Shown piece after piece: positions 15,349-20,927 of a stretch of DNA of 20,927 bases (positions are counted from its first letter, which is position 1; every line of letters begins with the position of its first letter). The translations under genes and the position numbers were made by a program. This stretch comes from Deltaproteobacteria bacterium UBA2385 (lineage in GTDB: Bacteria; Myxococcota_A; UBA796; UBA2385), in assembly GCA_002343455.1 (NCBI GenBank), contig DDSR01000032.1, positions 1 to 20,927 on the forward strand. The letters are read 5' to 3'. Under the pieces are notes generated by a model that was not told the DNA's origin, did no database searches, and worked only from the letters and a program-made list of their open reading frames with translations.

Positions 15349-15615
15349 ATGCGCATCACCCGACTGTTCCTGACCGGCGCCCTCCTGTCCCTCTCCACCG
15401 CGGCCTTCGCGCAGGAAGAAGGCGAAGAGGGACCGCGCGTCATCTACAAGGAGCGCACCGAGGTCGACTTCGAAGGTGTCGACGTCGCCGGAGAGCTCGT
15501 CAAGCCCCAGGGGGCCCTGCTCCTGGACCGCAAGCGCGCGGCCTTCAACCCGCTGATCAAGCTGCGAACCGACTTCAACACCGAGATGTCCCAGTCCGTG
15601 GACGAGGTCAAGTAG
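15349..15615 (+). CDS. Small exported protein, paralogue of the previous gene
   Basis: An 88-residue protein. Signal peptide 1-21 (MRITRLFLTGALLSLSTAAFA-Q), then an acidic stretch (EEGEEG), then the shared domain: GELVKPQG (48-55), RAAFNP (63-68) and the C-terminal IKLRTDFNTEMSQSVDEVK. It shares 17 of 44 aligned residues with the preceding 81-residue protein (G-E-L-x2-P-x-G, R, A, F, I-x-L-R-x-D-F-x2-E, S, E, K). The frame is open upstream to 15217, but only ATG 15349 gives a signal peptide; its ribosome site (CCGGG) is weak. It lies 76 nt before the FHA gene and probably shares its transcript. Likely periplasmic or outer-membrane-associated; role unknown. Confidence 0.82.
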   Translation: MRITRLFLTGALLSLSTAAFAQEEGEEGPRVIYKERTEVDFEGVDVAGELVKPQGALLLDRKRAAFNPLIKLRTDFNTEMSQSVDEVK

Positions 15616-15691
15616 CCTCCTCGGTCCTCCCCCTTCCCCGACCGCACCGTCTCCACGCGCCTCACTCGAATGGGGCGCTCAGGAACACGAC

Positions 15692-17692
15692 ATGGCCAAT
15701 GGCACGCTGGTACTGACCTTCGAAATCCACCGGGGCAACGACTTCGTTCGCCGACAGGAGTTCATCTCCGAGAGCGTGACCATCGGTCGCGGCGCTGCGG
15801 CGATGCTCCAGGTCGACGACCCGGGAACGGCCGAGCTGCACGCCGTCGTCAACGTCAACGACGACGGGCGCGTGCAGATCCTGGACCTGGGCAGCCCCGC
15901 GGGCACCAAGGTCAACGGGCAGCCGATCAACAACGCCTTCCTCCACAGCGGAGACCGGCTCGAGATCGGCGGCCTGGCCATCCTGGTCGGGATCGCGGAC
16001 GACGCCGCCTTCAACGACGAAGAGGCGACCCAGCTGGCGCCGGCGCCGGTGATGGATGGACCCGTCGCCAGCGCCGCCTCCCAGGGCGAGGAGATCGCCG
16101 GGGACGACCGCACGGACACCGACGCGGCGACCGTGGATCCCGGCCTGGACGGTGGCGACACCGACGCGGGCGAGAGCGAGCGCACCGAAGATGTCCTGGC
16201 CTTCATGATGCGCTTCGGCACGGGCACCGGCGACGCCGGCAACGACCCCTCCAAGGGCAATGTGCTGATGGTGGCGCAGGCCTGGGGCGACATCGTCATC
16301 GACGCCAAGCACTACCCCAAGAACGGCGGCCCGGTGACCCTGGGTAGCCGGACGGGCTGGCGCTGGCGCTACCTGGGCTTCCCGGTCGCCTGGGTTCCCG
16401 ACGCCTTCAGCAAGGTGGCCTGGCTCTTCGGCCCCACCCTCTCCGAGGCGGTCTGCGAGACCAAGGACGACTTCTACGCGCCTCCGCGCGACCTGCCGGA
16501 AGACGGCTACAAGGTCTTCGAGTGGCAGGGTGGGCAGTACGTCGCCCACCTGTCCGAGAAGTGGTCGGGCTTCGTCGACATCGGCGAGCGCCGCCTGACC
16601 TTCCCCGAGCTGATCGCCTCGGGCAAGGCCACCGCTTCGGGCGCCGGGCAGTACGTGCTCAACCTCGAGGACGACATGCGGCTGGTCGCCGACCTGGGCG
16701 ACGAGACCATCATCCTCGCCAAGATGGTGCCTTCCAGCAAGAAGGTGGTCAGCTCGATCACGGACGACATGGACTACCCCTTCATCGGGATCATGTCCTT
16801 CATGACCTTCCTCGGCCTGGTGATGGGCATCTACCTCGCCACGGCGCCGCCCCCTCCGGAGAGCTCCACGATGGAGATCCCGGACCGCTTCGTGAACCTG
16901 CTCCTTCAGCAGCCCGAGCCCGAGCAGCCCAAGAACGACAGCAAGCCCGAAGCCAACCCCGACGCGGGCGAAGGCGCCAAGGCCAAGAAGGAAGAGGGCA
17001 AGGTCGGCAAGCAAGACGCCAAGATGAAGCAGGCCAAGGGCGAGAAGGTCGAGATGCAGAAGAAGCAGCTCGACAAGGAGATCGCCGAAGAGGCGGGCGT
17101 GCTCGGCGCGCTCCGTGACGGCGGCGAGCTCGACGGCGTCTTCGGCAGCTCGGCGCTTAACGCCGACCTGACCGGCGGCATCGGCGGCCTGCTCGGCGCC
17201 AAGGGCACGCAGATCGGCTCCGGCGGTCTGGGCTCGCGCGGATCGGGTCTGGGCGGCGGCGGTTCGGCCGAAGGTCTGGGCGGTCTCGGCACCAAGGGCC
17301 GTGGGTCGGGCTCCAGCGGCTACGGCTCCGGCGGCGGCAACTTCGGCGCCAAGGGCGAGGGTGGTATCGGCCGCATCGGCGGTGACCCCATCATCCTCGG
17401 CGCGCTGGACAAGTCGCTCATCGACGCCGTCATCAAGCGGCATATGAACCAGATCCGCTACTGCTACCAGCGCGAGCTGACCAAGTCCCCGGACCTGGGC
17501 GGCAAGGTGACGGTCAAGTTCGTCATCGCCAAGGACGGCACGGTCTCCAAGGCCGAGACCAAGTCCAGCACGCTGGGCTCGCCCACGGTCGAGAGCTGCA
17601 TCGCGGACCGCTTCCGTCGGTTCCAGTTCCCCGAGCCGAAGGGCGGCGGCATCGTCATCGTCTCCTACCCCTTCATCTTCTCTCCCGGCTGA
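15692..17692 (+). CDS. gltG: Inner-membrane FHA / TM / AgmX-PglI-tail protein, GltG/NfsG-like
   Basis: A 666-residue envelope-spanning protein. Cytoplasmic part: an FHA-like domain (about 1-100, with IGRG at 31-34 and TKVNG at 72-76), an acidic linker (about 130-170), and a second domain (about 190-350) I do not recognise. One membrane helix at about 363-384. Periplasmic part: PPPP, a Lys/Glu-rich segment (about 430-465), a long Gly/Ser-rich spacer (about 490-568), and an AgmX/PglI C-terminal (TonB-like) domain (570-664) with IRYCYQREL and VESCIADRF. C591 and C636 are placed for a disulfide. ATG 15692 has AGGAA at 15681-15685. In M. xanthus such FHA plus TonB-like proteins (GltG, NfsG) link the inner-membrane motor to the periplasmic complex. 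A good terminator follows. Confidence 0.88.
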   Translation: MANGTLVLTFEIHRGNDFVRRQEFISESVTIGRGAAAMLQVDDPGTAELHAVVNVNDDGRVQILDLGSPAGTKVNGQPINNAFLHSGDRLEIGGLAILVGIADDAAFNDEEATQLAPAPVMDGPVASAASQGEEIAGDDRTDTDAATVDPGLDGGDTDAGESERTEDVLAFMMRFGTGTGDAGNDPSKGNVLMVAQAWGDIVIDAKHYPKNGGPVTLGSRTGWRWRYLGFPVAWVPDAFSKVAWLFGPTLSEAVCETKDDFYAPPRDLPEDGYKVFEWQGGQYVAHLSEKWSGFVDIGERRLTFPELIASGKATASGAGQYVLNLEDDMRLVADLGDETIILAKMVPSSKKVVSSITDDMDYPFIGIMSFMTFLGLVMGIYLATAPPPPESSTMEIPDRFVNLLLQQPEPEQPKNDSKPEANPDAGEGAKAKKEEGKVGKQDAKMKQAKGEKVEMQKKQLDKEIAEEAGVLGALRDGGELDGVFGSSALNADLTGGIGGLLGAKGTQIGSGGLGSRGSGLGGGGSAEGLGGLGTKGRGSGSSGYGSGGGNFGAKGEGGIGRIGGDPIILGALDKSLIDAVIKRHMNQIRYCYQRELTKSPDLGGKVTVKFVIAKDGTVSKAETKSSTLGSPTVESCIADRFRRFQFPEPKGGGIVIVSYPFIFSPG

Positions 17693-17712
17693 GCCTGGAC
17701 CGACGAAGGACG

Positions 17713-17743
17713 AGCGCCTCGGCCACCCGCCGAGGCGTTCTTG
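17713..17743 (+). terminator. Intrinsic terminator after the FHA gene
   Basis: CGCCTCGG (17715-17722) pairs perfectly with CCGAGGCG (17730-17737) across the 7-nt loop CCACCCG. G.T and A-T pairs extend the stem, and TTCTT follows directly. It begins 21 nt after the stop of the FHA/AgmX-tail gene. It implies that the next barrel gene has its own promoter. Confidence 0.75.
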
Positions 17744-17810
17744 CGTCAGCCCCTCGCACGCACACAACCGGGCCCTCCTGCAAGCCCGCAGTCAAGCCCA
17801 CCGGCGGGGC

Positions 17811-17839
17811 TTCCCACGCCTCGCCTCACGTGGTACAAC
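17811..17839 (+). promoter_or_regulatory. Candidate promoter for the CglE/GltH-like gene
   Basis: TTCCCA (17811-17816), a 17-nt spacer, then TACAAC (17834-17839), 37 nt before ATG 17877. It lies just after the terminator at 17713-17743, as expected for a separately transcribed gene. The spacing and TTCCC-type -35 repeat those of the candidate at 15284-15312. Confidence 0.45.
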
Positions 17840-17876
17840 CTGCCGCCGAACTACCCACCCCTCGCGGATGCTCGCC

Positions 17877-18611
17877 ATGTCCCTCTCCAGCACCCTCCTC
17901 CGCCTCGCCCTCCTCGGTACGATCAGCGTGGGCAGCGCCCAGGCTCAGGATCCTTCCGATCTCGACTCGACGGACGAGAAGAAGGCCAGCGCTGCGGAGC
18001 GCGCGCGCTCCGGCCCGGTGCGCGAGATCAACCGCGGCCTCTTCATGAAGGCCAACGTGGGCGGCGCCTTCTACCTGGGCAACCTCTCCAGCGCGCTCTC
18101 GGCGGGGACCTCGACCTCGGTGTCCATCGGTCAGGACTTCCTGGACCGTGAGCGCACCAGCATGGCCTGGGAGTTCGCGATTCAGCAGGGCGTGCACCAG
18201 GGCGCGGACTACCTGACCCAGGCGCAGGCCGGCGGACCCTTCATCCAGGGCGACACCCGCACCTACACCATCGCCGCGCTGCTGGAGTGGAACACCTACC
18301 CGGCCCGCCGCTGGGGCCTGGGCGCGCGCGCGGGCGCCGGGGTGATGATCGCGCCGCTGCTGATGCAGAAGGACTACTACGGCACGGGCACGGCGCCTCC
18401 GGGACTGGGGCGGACCATCCTGCAGGAGTGGGGCCTCGCCGCCGACCCCGGGTACCACAACACCCCCCACCCGACCCTGATCGGCGGCCCGAACATCGAG
18501 TACTACACCAAGCTCTCGCACTTCTCGGTGGGCCTGGACGTCGATGTCTTCTACGCGATCGGCTTCGACCTGGGCGCCTCGGCGACGGGCAACATGAAGT
18601 ACACCTTCTGA
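17877..18611 (+). CDS. cglE: Outer-membrane barrel protein 3, CglE/GltH/NfsH-like
   Basis: A 244-residue exported protein. Signal peptide about 1-24 (MSLSSTLLRLALLGTISVGSAQA-Q), a short polar linker, then a barrel: FMKANVGGAFYLGNLS, IGQDFLDRERTSMAWEFA, QGVHQGADY, LEWNTYPARRWGLGARAGAGVMIAPLLM, EYYTKLSHFSVGLDVDVFYAIGFDLG and a terminal MKYTF ending in the aromatic residue expected of outer-membrane barrels. The TSMAWE, RRWGLG and TKLSHFSVG blocks are those I recall for the gliding protein CglE and related barrels, but the symbol is from memory, and GltH or NfsH is as likely. ATG 17877 is preferred because GGA lies 8 nt upstream; ATG 17868 would add three residues. It closes the cluster, as nfsH does in the nfs operon. 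Confidence 0.82.
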   Translation: MSLSSTLLRLALLGTISVGSAQAQDPSDLDSTDEKKASAAERARSGPVREINRGLFMKANVGGAFYLGNLSSALSAGTSTSVSIGQDFLDRERTSMAWEFAIQQGVHQGADYLTQAQAGGPFIQGDTRTYTIAALLEWNTYPARRWGLGARAGAGVMIAPLLMQKDYYGTGTAPPGLGRTILQEWGLAADPGYHNTPHPTLIGGPNIEYYTKLSHFSVGLDVDVFYAIGFDLGASATGNMKYTF

Positions 18612-18641
18612 GGGCTGTCGCAGTCGCGGCCCTCCCTGTGG

Positions 18642-18647
18642 TAGAGT
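18642..18647 (+). promoter_or_regulatory. Possible -10 element of the ASH lipoprotein gene
   Basis: TAGAGT followed by GCGCG, 24 nt before the GTG start at 18672. No convincing -35 lies 16-19 nt upstream. It is listed because the 60-nt gap holds nothing else promoter-like. Confidence 0.2.
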
Positions 18648-18671
18648 GCGCGTCACAGCACAGGTGAACCC

Positions 18672-19835
18672 GTGATCTCGATCCCCTTCCTTCTGCTCGC
18701 TTGCATCGGGCTGGACCCCTCCAGTGGTCTCCAAGACAGCGGCGGCACCGACACCGCCGACACCGGAACCCCCGTCACCGGTGGCTTCGGAGGCATGGCC
18801 TTCGATCCAGTCCTGGACCTGGGCCAGATCCACGTCGACGATGGCCCCGTTTCGGGCACCATCACCCTGACCAACGACTCCAGCGGCAACCTCAAGCTGA
18901 CCCAGGTGGTCTTCGACGCCGGGCCCGACTTCGAGGCCAGCTACACCAGCGTGCCCTGGGTCATCGGCCCCGGGGGACAGTACGTCGTCACCGTAGAGTT
19001 CGACCCCACCTCGGTCGGTGTGCAGGAGCACGAGCTCCAGTTCGCGCTCGACGGCGTCGAGGGCATGGGCTCGATCACCGTCAGCGGCGAAGGCGTCACT
19101 GAGTACACCGGCGACGGGGGCGGCACCGGCGATGGCGGGGGGGGCGACGGAGGAGGAGGAGGAGGCTCCGGCAGCCTGGGCCTCAGCTCCGGCAGCCTCG
19201 GCTTCGGCGATGTCATCGTCGGCTCCTCGGGCAGCCAGAGCCTGACCCTGACCAACGAGGGATCCAGCACGCTGGCGATCCGCAACATCGTCCCAACCCA
19301 CGTGGCCTACGCCGTCTCGGGGATCTCGACGCCGCACAACCTCAATGGCGGCTCCTCGATCACGGTCACAGTCACCTTCACGCCCACCGAGCAGCGGACC
19401 TACAACGAGGACCTGAACATCAACACCGACGCGGGCTCCGACGCCGTCTCGCTCAGCGGGACGGGCGTGCCCAGCTGCACCATCTGCGCGCCCATCATCG
19501 ACGTCGACGCGGGCACCGAGATGGACTTCGTCAGCGCCTTCGGCATCTCGGACACCAAGACGGTGCGGGTCAGCAACATCGGCGACGAAGACCTGATCGT
19601 CCGCAACGTCTCGGTGACCAACGAGTCGATCGGCGCCGGCTCCTTCGCGGTCTCGGGCTTCAGCGGCTCGACCACCGTCCCGGCGGGCAGCAGCCTGACC
19701 TTCAGCGTCGCCTACACCTGCCCCGACGCGATCTGCCTGGACCTGCCGAACGAGACGCTGGACTGGAACGTGCTGCACATCGAGAGCAACGACCCCTCGA
19801 TGCCGGACTGGACCATCGGCCTCAGCGGCGTCTGA
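18672..19835 (+). CDS. Lipoprotein with about three choice-of-anchor-D/ASH-like beta-sandwich repeats
   Basis: A 387-residue surface or periplasmic lipoprotein. GTG 18672 is preceded by AGGTG at 18662-18666. The lipobox is L-L-A-C with Cys11. An Asp/Thr/Gly-rich linker follows (DSGGTDTADTGT, 22-33). Three Ig-like repeats of the choice-of-anchor-D/ASPM-SPD2-Hydin type can be traced. The first is about 42-145 (DLGQIHVDDGPVSGTITLTN to MGSITVSGEG). The second is about 170-270 (LGFGDVIVGSSGSQSLTLTNEG to DAVSLSGTG). The third is about 275-387 (DFVSAFGISDTKTVRVSNIGDEDLIV to MPDWTIGLSGV). A Gly-rich hinge (about 148-168) separates the first two. Such repeats are binding or spacer modules, with no enzyme motif. 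It has its own gap on both sides, so a link to the Glt/Nfs-like cluster is only positional. Confidence 0.85.
   Translation: MISIPFLLLACIGLDPSSGLQDSGGTDTADTGTPVTGGFGGMAFDPVLDLGQIHVDDGPVSGTITLTNDSSGNLKLTQVVFDAGPDFEASYTSVPWVIGPGGQYVVTVEFDPTSVGVQEHELQFALDGVEGMGSITVSGEGVTEYTGDGGGTGDGGGGDGGGGGGSGSLGLSSGSLGFGDVIVGSSGSQSLTLTNEGSSTLAIRNIVPTHVAYAVSGISTPHNLNGGSSITVTVTFTPTEQRTYNEDLNINTDAGSDAVSLSGTGVPSCTICAPIIDVDAGTEMDFVSAFGISDTKTVRVSNIGDEDLIVRNVSVTNESIGAGSFAVSGFSGSTTVPAGSSLTFSVAYTCPDAICLDLPNETLDWNVLHIESNDPSMPDWTIGLSGV
19137..19163 (+). repeat. G8 run and (GGA)5 in the lipoprotein hinge
   Basis: Eight consecutive G (19137-19144), then CGAC, then five GGA triplets (19149-19163), inside the Gly-rich hinge codons. 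The triplets can change length in frame. A change in the G8 run would shift the frame and remove the second and third beta-sandwich repeats. Confidence 0.7.
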
Positions 19836-19846
19836 GCTCCAGCGCC

Positions 19847-19887
19847 TTGCCCTGGCCTGGGGTACCGGCTATGCGGCCGGGCACCCC
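19847..19887 (+). promoter_or_regulatory. Candidate rplC promoter overlapping a hairpin
   Basis: TTGCCC (19847-19852), a 17-nt spacer, then TATGCG (19870-19875) is a fair sigma-70-type match 70 nt before the rplC start. The same DNA can fold as GGGGT..CCGGC (19859-19869) with GCCGG..ACCCC (19876-19887), two 5-bp stems with a small internal loop. That hairpin could end the upstream lipoprotein message, though only AAA follows it and no T run. The 109-nt gap contains no rpsJ or other gene. Confidence 0.4.
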
Positions 19888-19944
19888 AAACCGTACGACG
19901 TGCCCTGAGACACAAGACCCAGGCGCGTCCAATGCGAGGACACC

Positions 19945-20598
19945 ATGGCAAGCATCAAGCCCGGCCTGCTCGGCCGCAAGATTGGCATGACCCAGCTCTT
20001 CGATGACAAGGGCGACGCAGTCGGCGTCACCGTCATCCAGGTCGGCCCCAACCACGTCGTCTCGGTCAAGACCAGCGACGGCCCGGACGGCTACGACGCC
20101 GTTCAGCTCGGCTTCGGCACCCAGAAGGACTTCCGCCTCAGCGCGGCCCAGCGAGGCCACCTCGCCAAGGCCAGCGTGCCGACGGTGCGGACCCTGGGTG
20201 AGTTCCGGCTGGCCAAGGCGGACCTCGCCCGGTTCACCCCCGGCGCCATCCTCGGCGCCACCGACCTCTTCAAGGTCGGCGACCTGGTCGATGTCACCGG
20301 CACCAGCAAGGGCCGCGGCTTCGCCGGTGTCATGAAGCGCTACAGCTTCCGCGGCTTCATCCGCAGCCACGGTACGCACGAGTACTTCCGTCACGGCGGA
20401 TCGATCGGCACCCGACTGACCCCCGGTCACGTCATGAAGGGCAAGAAGATGCCCGGACACAAGGGCAACGCCACCTCCACGGTGCAGAACCTCCAGGTCG
20501 TCCGCATCGACGCCGAGAACAACCTCGTCTTCATCAAGGGCGGCGCGCCCGGCGCCAACGGCGGCAACGTCCGCGTCCGCCTCGCCATCAAGAGCTGA
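19945..20598 (+). CDS. rplC: 50S ribosomal protein L3
   Basis: A 217-residue L3, close to the usual 205-215. It binds the 23S rRNA early in assembly, and its long loop reaches toward the peptidyl-transferase centre. Recognisable blocks: LGRKIGMTQLFDDKG (9-23), KVGDLVDVTGTSKGRGFAGVMKR, HGTHEYFRHGGSIGTRLTPG, MKGKKMPGHKGNATSTVQNLQVVRID and VFIKGGAPGANGG. The loop reads PGHKGNATSTVQNL, where many bacteria have AGHMGNERVTVQNL, so the ERV part is altered. ATG 19945 has GAGGA at 19936-19940. Normally rplC lies in the S10 operon between rpsJ and rplD; neither is present here. It is preceded by a lipoprotein gene and followed by a convergent gene. Confidence 0.96.
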   Translation: MASIKPGLLGRKIGMTQLFDDKGDAVGVTVIQVGPNHVVSVKTSDGPDGYDAVQLGFGTQKDFRLSAAQRGHLAKASVPTVRTLGEFRLAKADLARFTPGAILGATDLFKVGDLVDVTGTSKGRGFAGVMKRYSFRGFIRSHGTHEYFRHGGSIGTRLTPGHVMKGKKMPGHKGNATSTVQNLQVVRIDAENNLVFIKGGAPGANGGNVRVRLAIKS

Positions 20599-20614
20599 GC
20601 GGCGTCCTGGCCTG

Positions 20615-20646
20615 CCCTGCCCCTGGTCAACCGTCCAGGGGCAGGG
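20615..20646. terminator. Bidirectional hairpin terminator between convergent genes
   Basis: CCCTGCCCCTGG (20615-20626) pairs perfectly with CCAGGGGCAGGG (20635-20646), a 12-bp stem with the 8-nt loop TCAACCGT. It starts 16 nt after the rplC stop. The stop codon of the opposite-strand CoA-transferase gene (20627-20629) lies in the loop, and its last codons form one arm. No T run follows on either strand, so strength rests on the GC-rich stem. Confidence 0.7.
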
Positions 20647-20927
20647 TGAGCAGGTCCTCGGCCACCGCGAATGAACAGCCGGTGGCCGCCCGGACCTGGT
20701 CGACCGTCATGTCCTCGGCGATCTCCCGCAAGGTCAGGCCGCCCTCGAAGCTGAACACCCCGTAGTCGGTGATCAGCAGATCCGTGCAGGCCAGGCCCGT
20801 AAGCGGCAGCGTGCAGCGCTCCAAGAGCTTGTGGTCGCCGTCCTTGTTGGTGTGGGTCATCGTCACGACGACCCGCTTGCTGCCAGCGACCAGGTCCATC
20901 GCCCCGCCCATGCCCTTGACCATCTTG
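20627..20927 (-). CDS. scoB: CoA-transferase beta subunit (3-oxoacid type), C-terminal part
   Basis: The last ~100 residues of a class I CoA-transferase subunit B. The 5' part lies beyond the window, and the frame is still open at 20927 (K-M-V-K). Diagnostic blocks are KGMGGAMDLVAGSKRVVVTM, then LLERCTLPLTG, then LLITDYGVFSFEGGLTLREIAEDMTVDQVRAATG. These match the C-terminal part of ScoB/AtoA/PcaJ-type subunits; the active-site glutamate lies further N-terminal and is not visible. Such enzymes move CoA between succinyl-CoA (or acetyl-CoA) and a 3-oxo acid in ketone-body or aromatic-acid degradation. The substrate cannot be decided from this fragment. THTNKDGDHKLLERC is typical of the acetoacetate/3-oxoacid branch. 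The partner subunit A is expected just outside the window. Confidence 0.92.
   Translation of the reverse strand, partial: KMVKGMGGAMDLVAGSKRVVVTMTHTNKDGDHKLLERCTLPLTGLACTDLLITDYGVFSFEGGLTLREIAEDMTVDQVRAATGCSFAVAEDLLTLPLDG

Noticed and set aside
17158..17395. Gly-rich repeat region as a separate repeat element
   Set aside because: It is irregular coding sequence for the Gly/Ser spacer of the FHA protein, with no fixed unit.
15662..17767. 701-codon minus-strand open frame
   Set aside because: Shadow of the FHA/AgmX-tail gene, whose domains are clear on the + strand.
17826..19778. 650-codon minus-strand open frame spanning two genes
   Set aside because: Crosses the third barrel and the ASH lipoprotein, both with signal sequences and domain motifs on the + strand; its own translation is low complexity.
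1..20927. CRISPR arrays, tRNA or rRNA genes, insertion sequences, prophage or attachment sites
   Set aside because: No spaced direct repeats, cloverleaf patterns, transposase or integrase motifs were found in any gap; the gaps are all under 250 nt.

Overview
The window is very GC-rich (almost every third codon position is G or C) and comes from a diderm bacterium. The best guess is Myxococcota or a related former deltaproteobacterial lineage. The reasons are three: paired outer-membrane barrels of the family common in myxobacteria, a protein ending in an AgmX/PglI-type tail domain, and a gene order that matches the Glt/Nfs machinery of Myxococcus xanthus as I remember it. No mobile element, CRISPR array, tRNA or rRNA was seen. 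All genes but the last lie on the + strand.

Region 1 (1-393) is the 3' end of an unidentified gene, possibly with a thioredoxin-like fold but without cysteines. Region 2 (513-6063) is a tight five-gene Ton cassette: exbB, exbD, tonB, a TonB-dependent receptor and a lipoprotein. Gaps are 0-7 nt or 4-nt overlaps. The receptor carries its own TonB-C-like domain and a carboxypeptidase-regulatory-like domain ahead of the plug. ExbB/ExbD would form the proton-driven motor, TonB the periplasmic transmitter, and the receptor and lipoprotein the outer-membrane end.

Region 3 (6306-18611) is the most interesting part. In order it holds two related outer-membrane barrels, a secreted TPR-like protein, a giant secreted TPR protein, a TPR lipoprotein, two tiny exported proteins that are paralogues of each other, an inner-membrane FHA/TM/AgmX-tail protein, and a third outer-membrane barrel of CglE/GltH type. 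This is the order expected for a Glt/Nfs envelope-spanning complex. In M. xanthus such complexes serve gliding motility (Glt) or spore-coat polysaccharide assembly (Nfs) and are powered by the ExbB/ExbD-like AglRQS motor. No AglRQS set is present here, and the closest motor genes are those of region 2. Whether this machine moves cells, handles surface polysaccharide or does something else cannot be read from the window. Internal hairpins and candidate promoters (8088-8122, 14862-14893, 15284-15312, 17713-17743, 17811-17839) suggest that it is transcribed as sub-operons.

Region 4 (18672-20927) holds a lipoprotein with about three choice-of-anchor-D/ASH-like beta-sandwich repeats. It is followed by an isolated rplC (ribosomal protein L3) without its usual S10-operon neighbours, a strong 12-bp hairpin, and the convergent 3' end of a CoA-transferase beta-subunit gene cut by the window edge.
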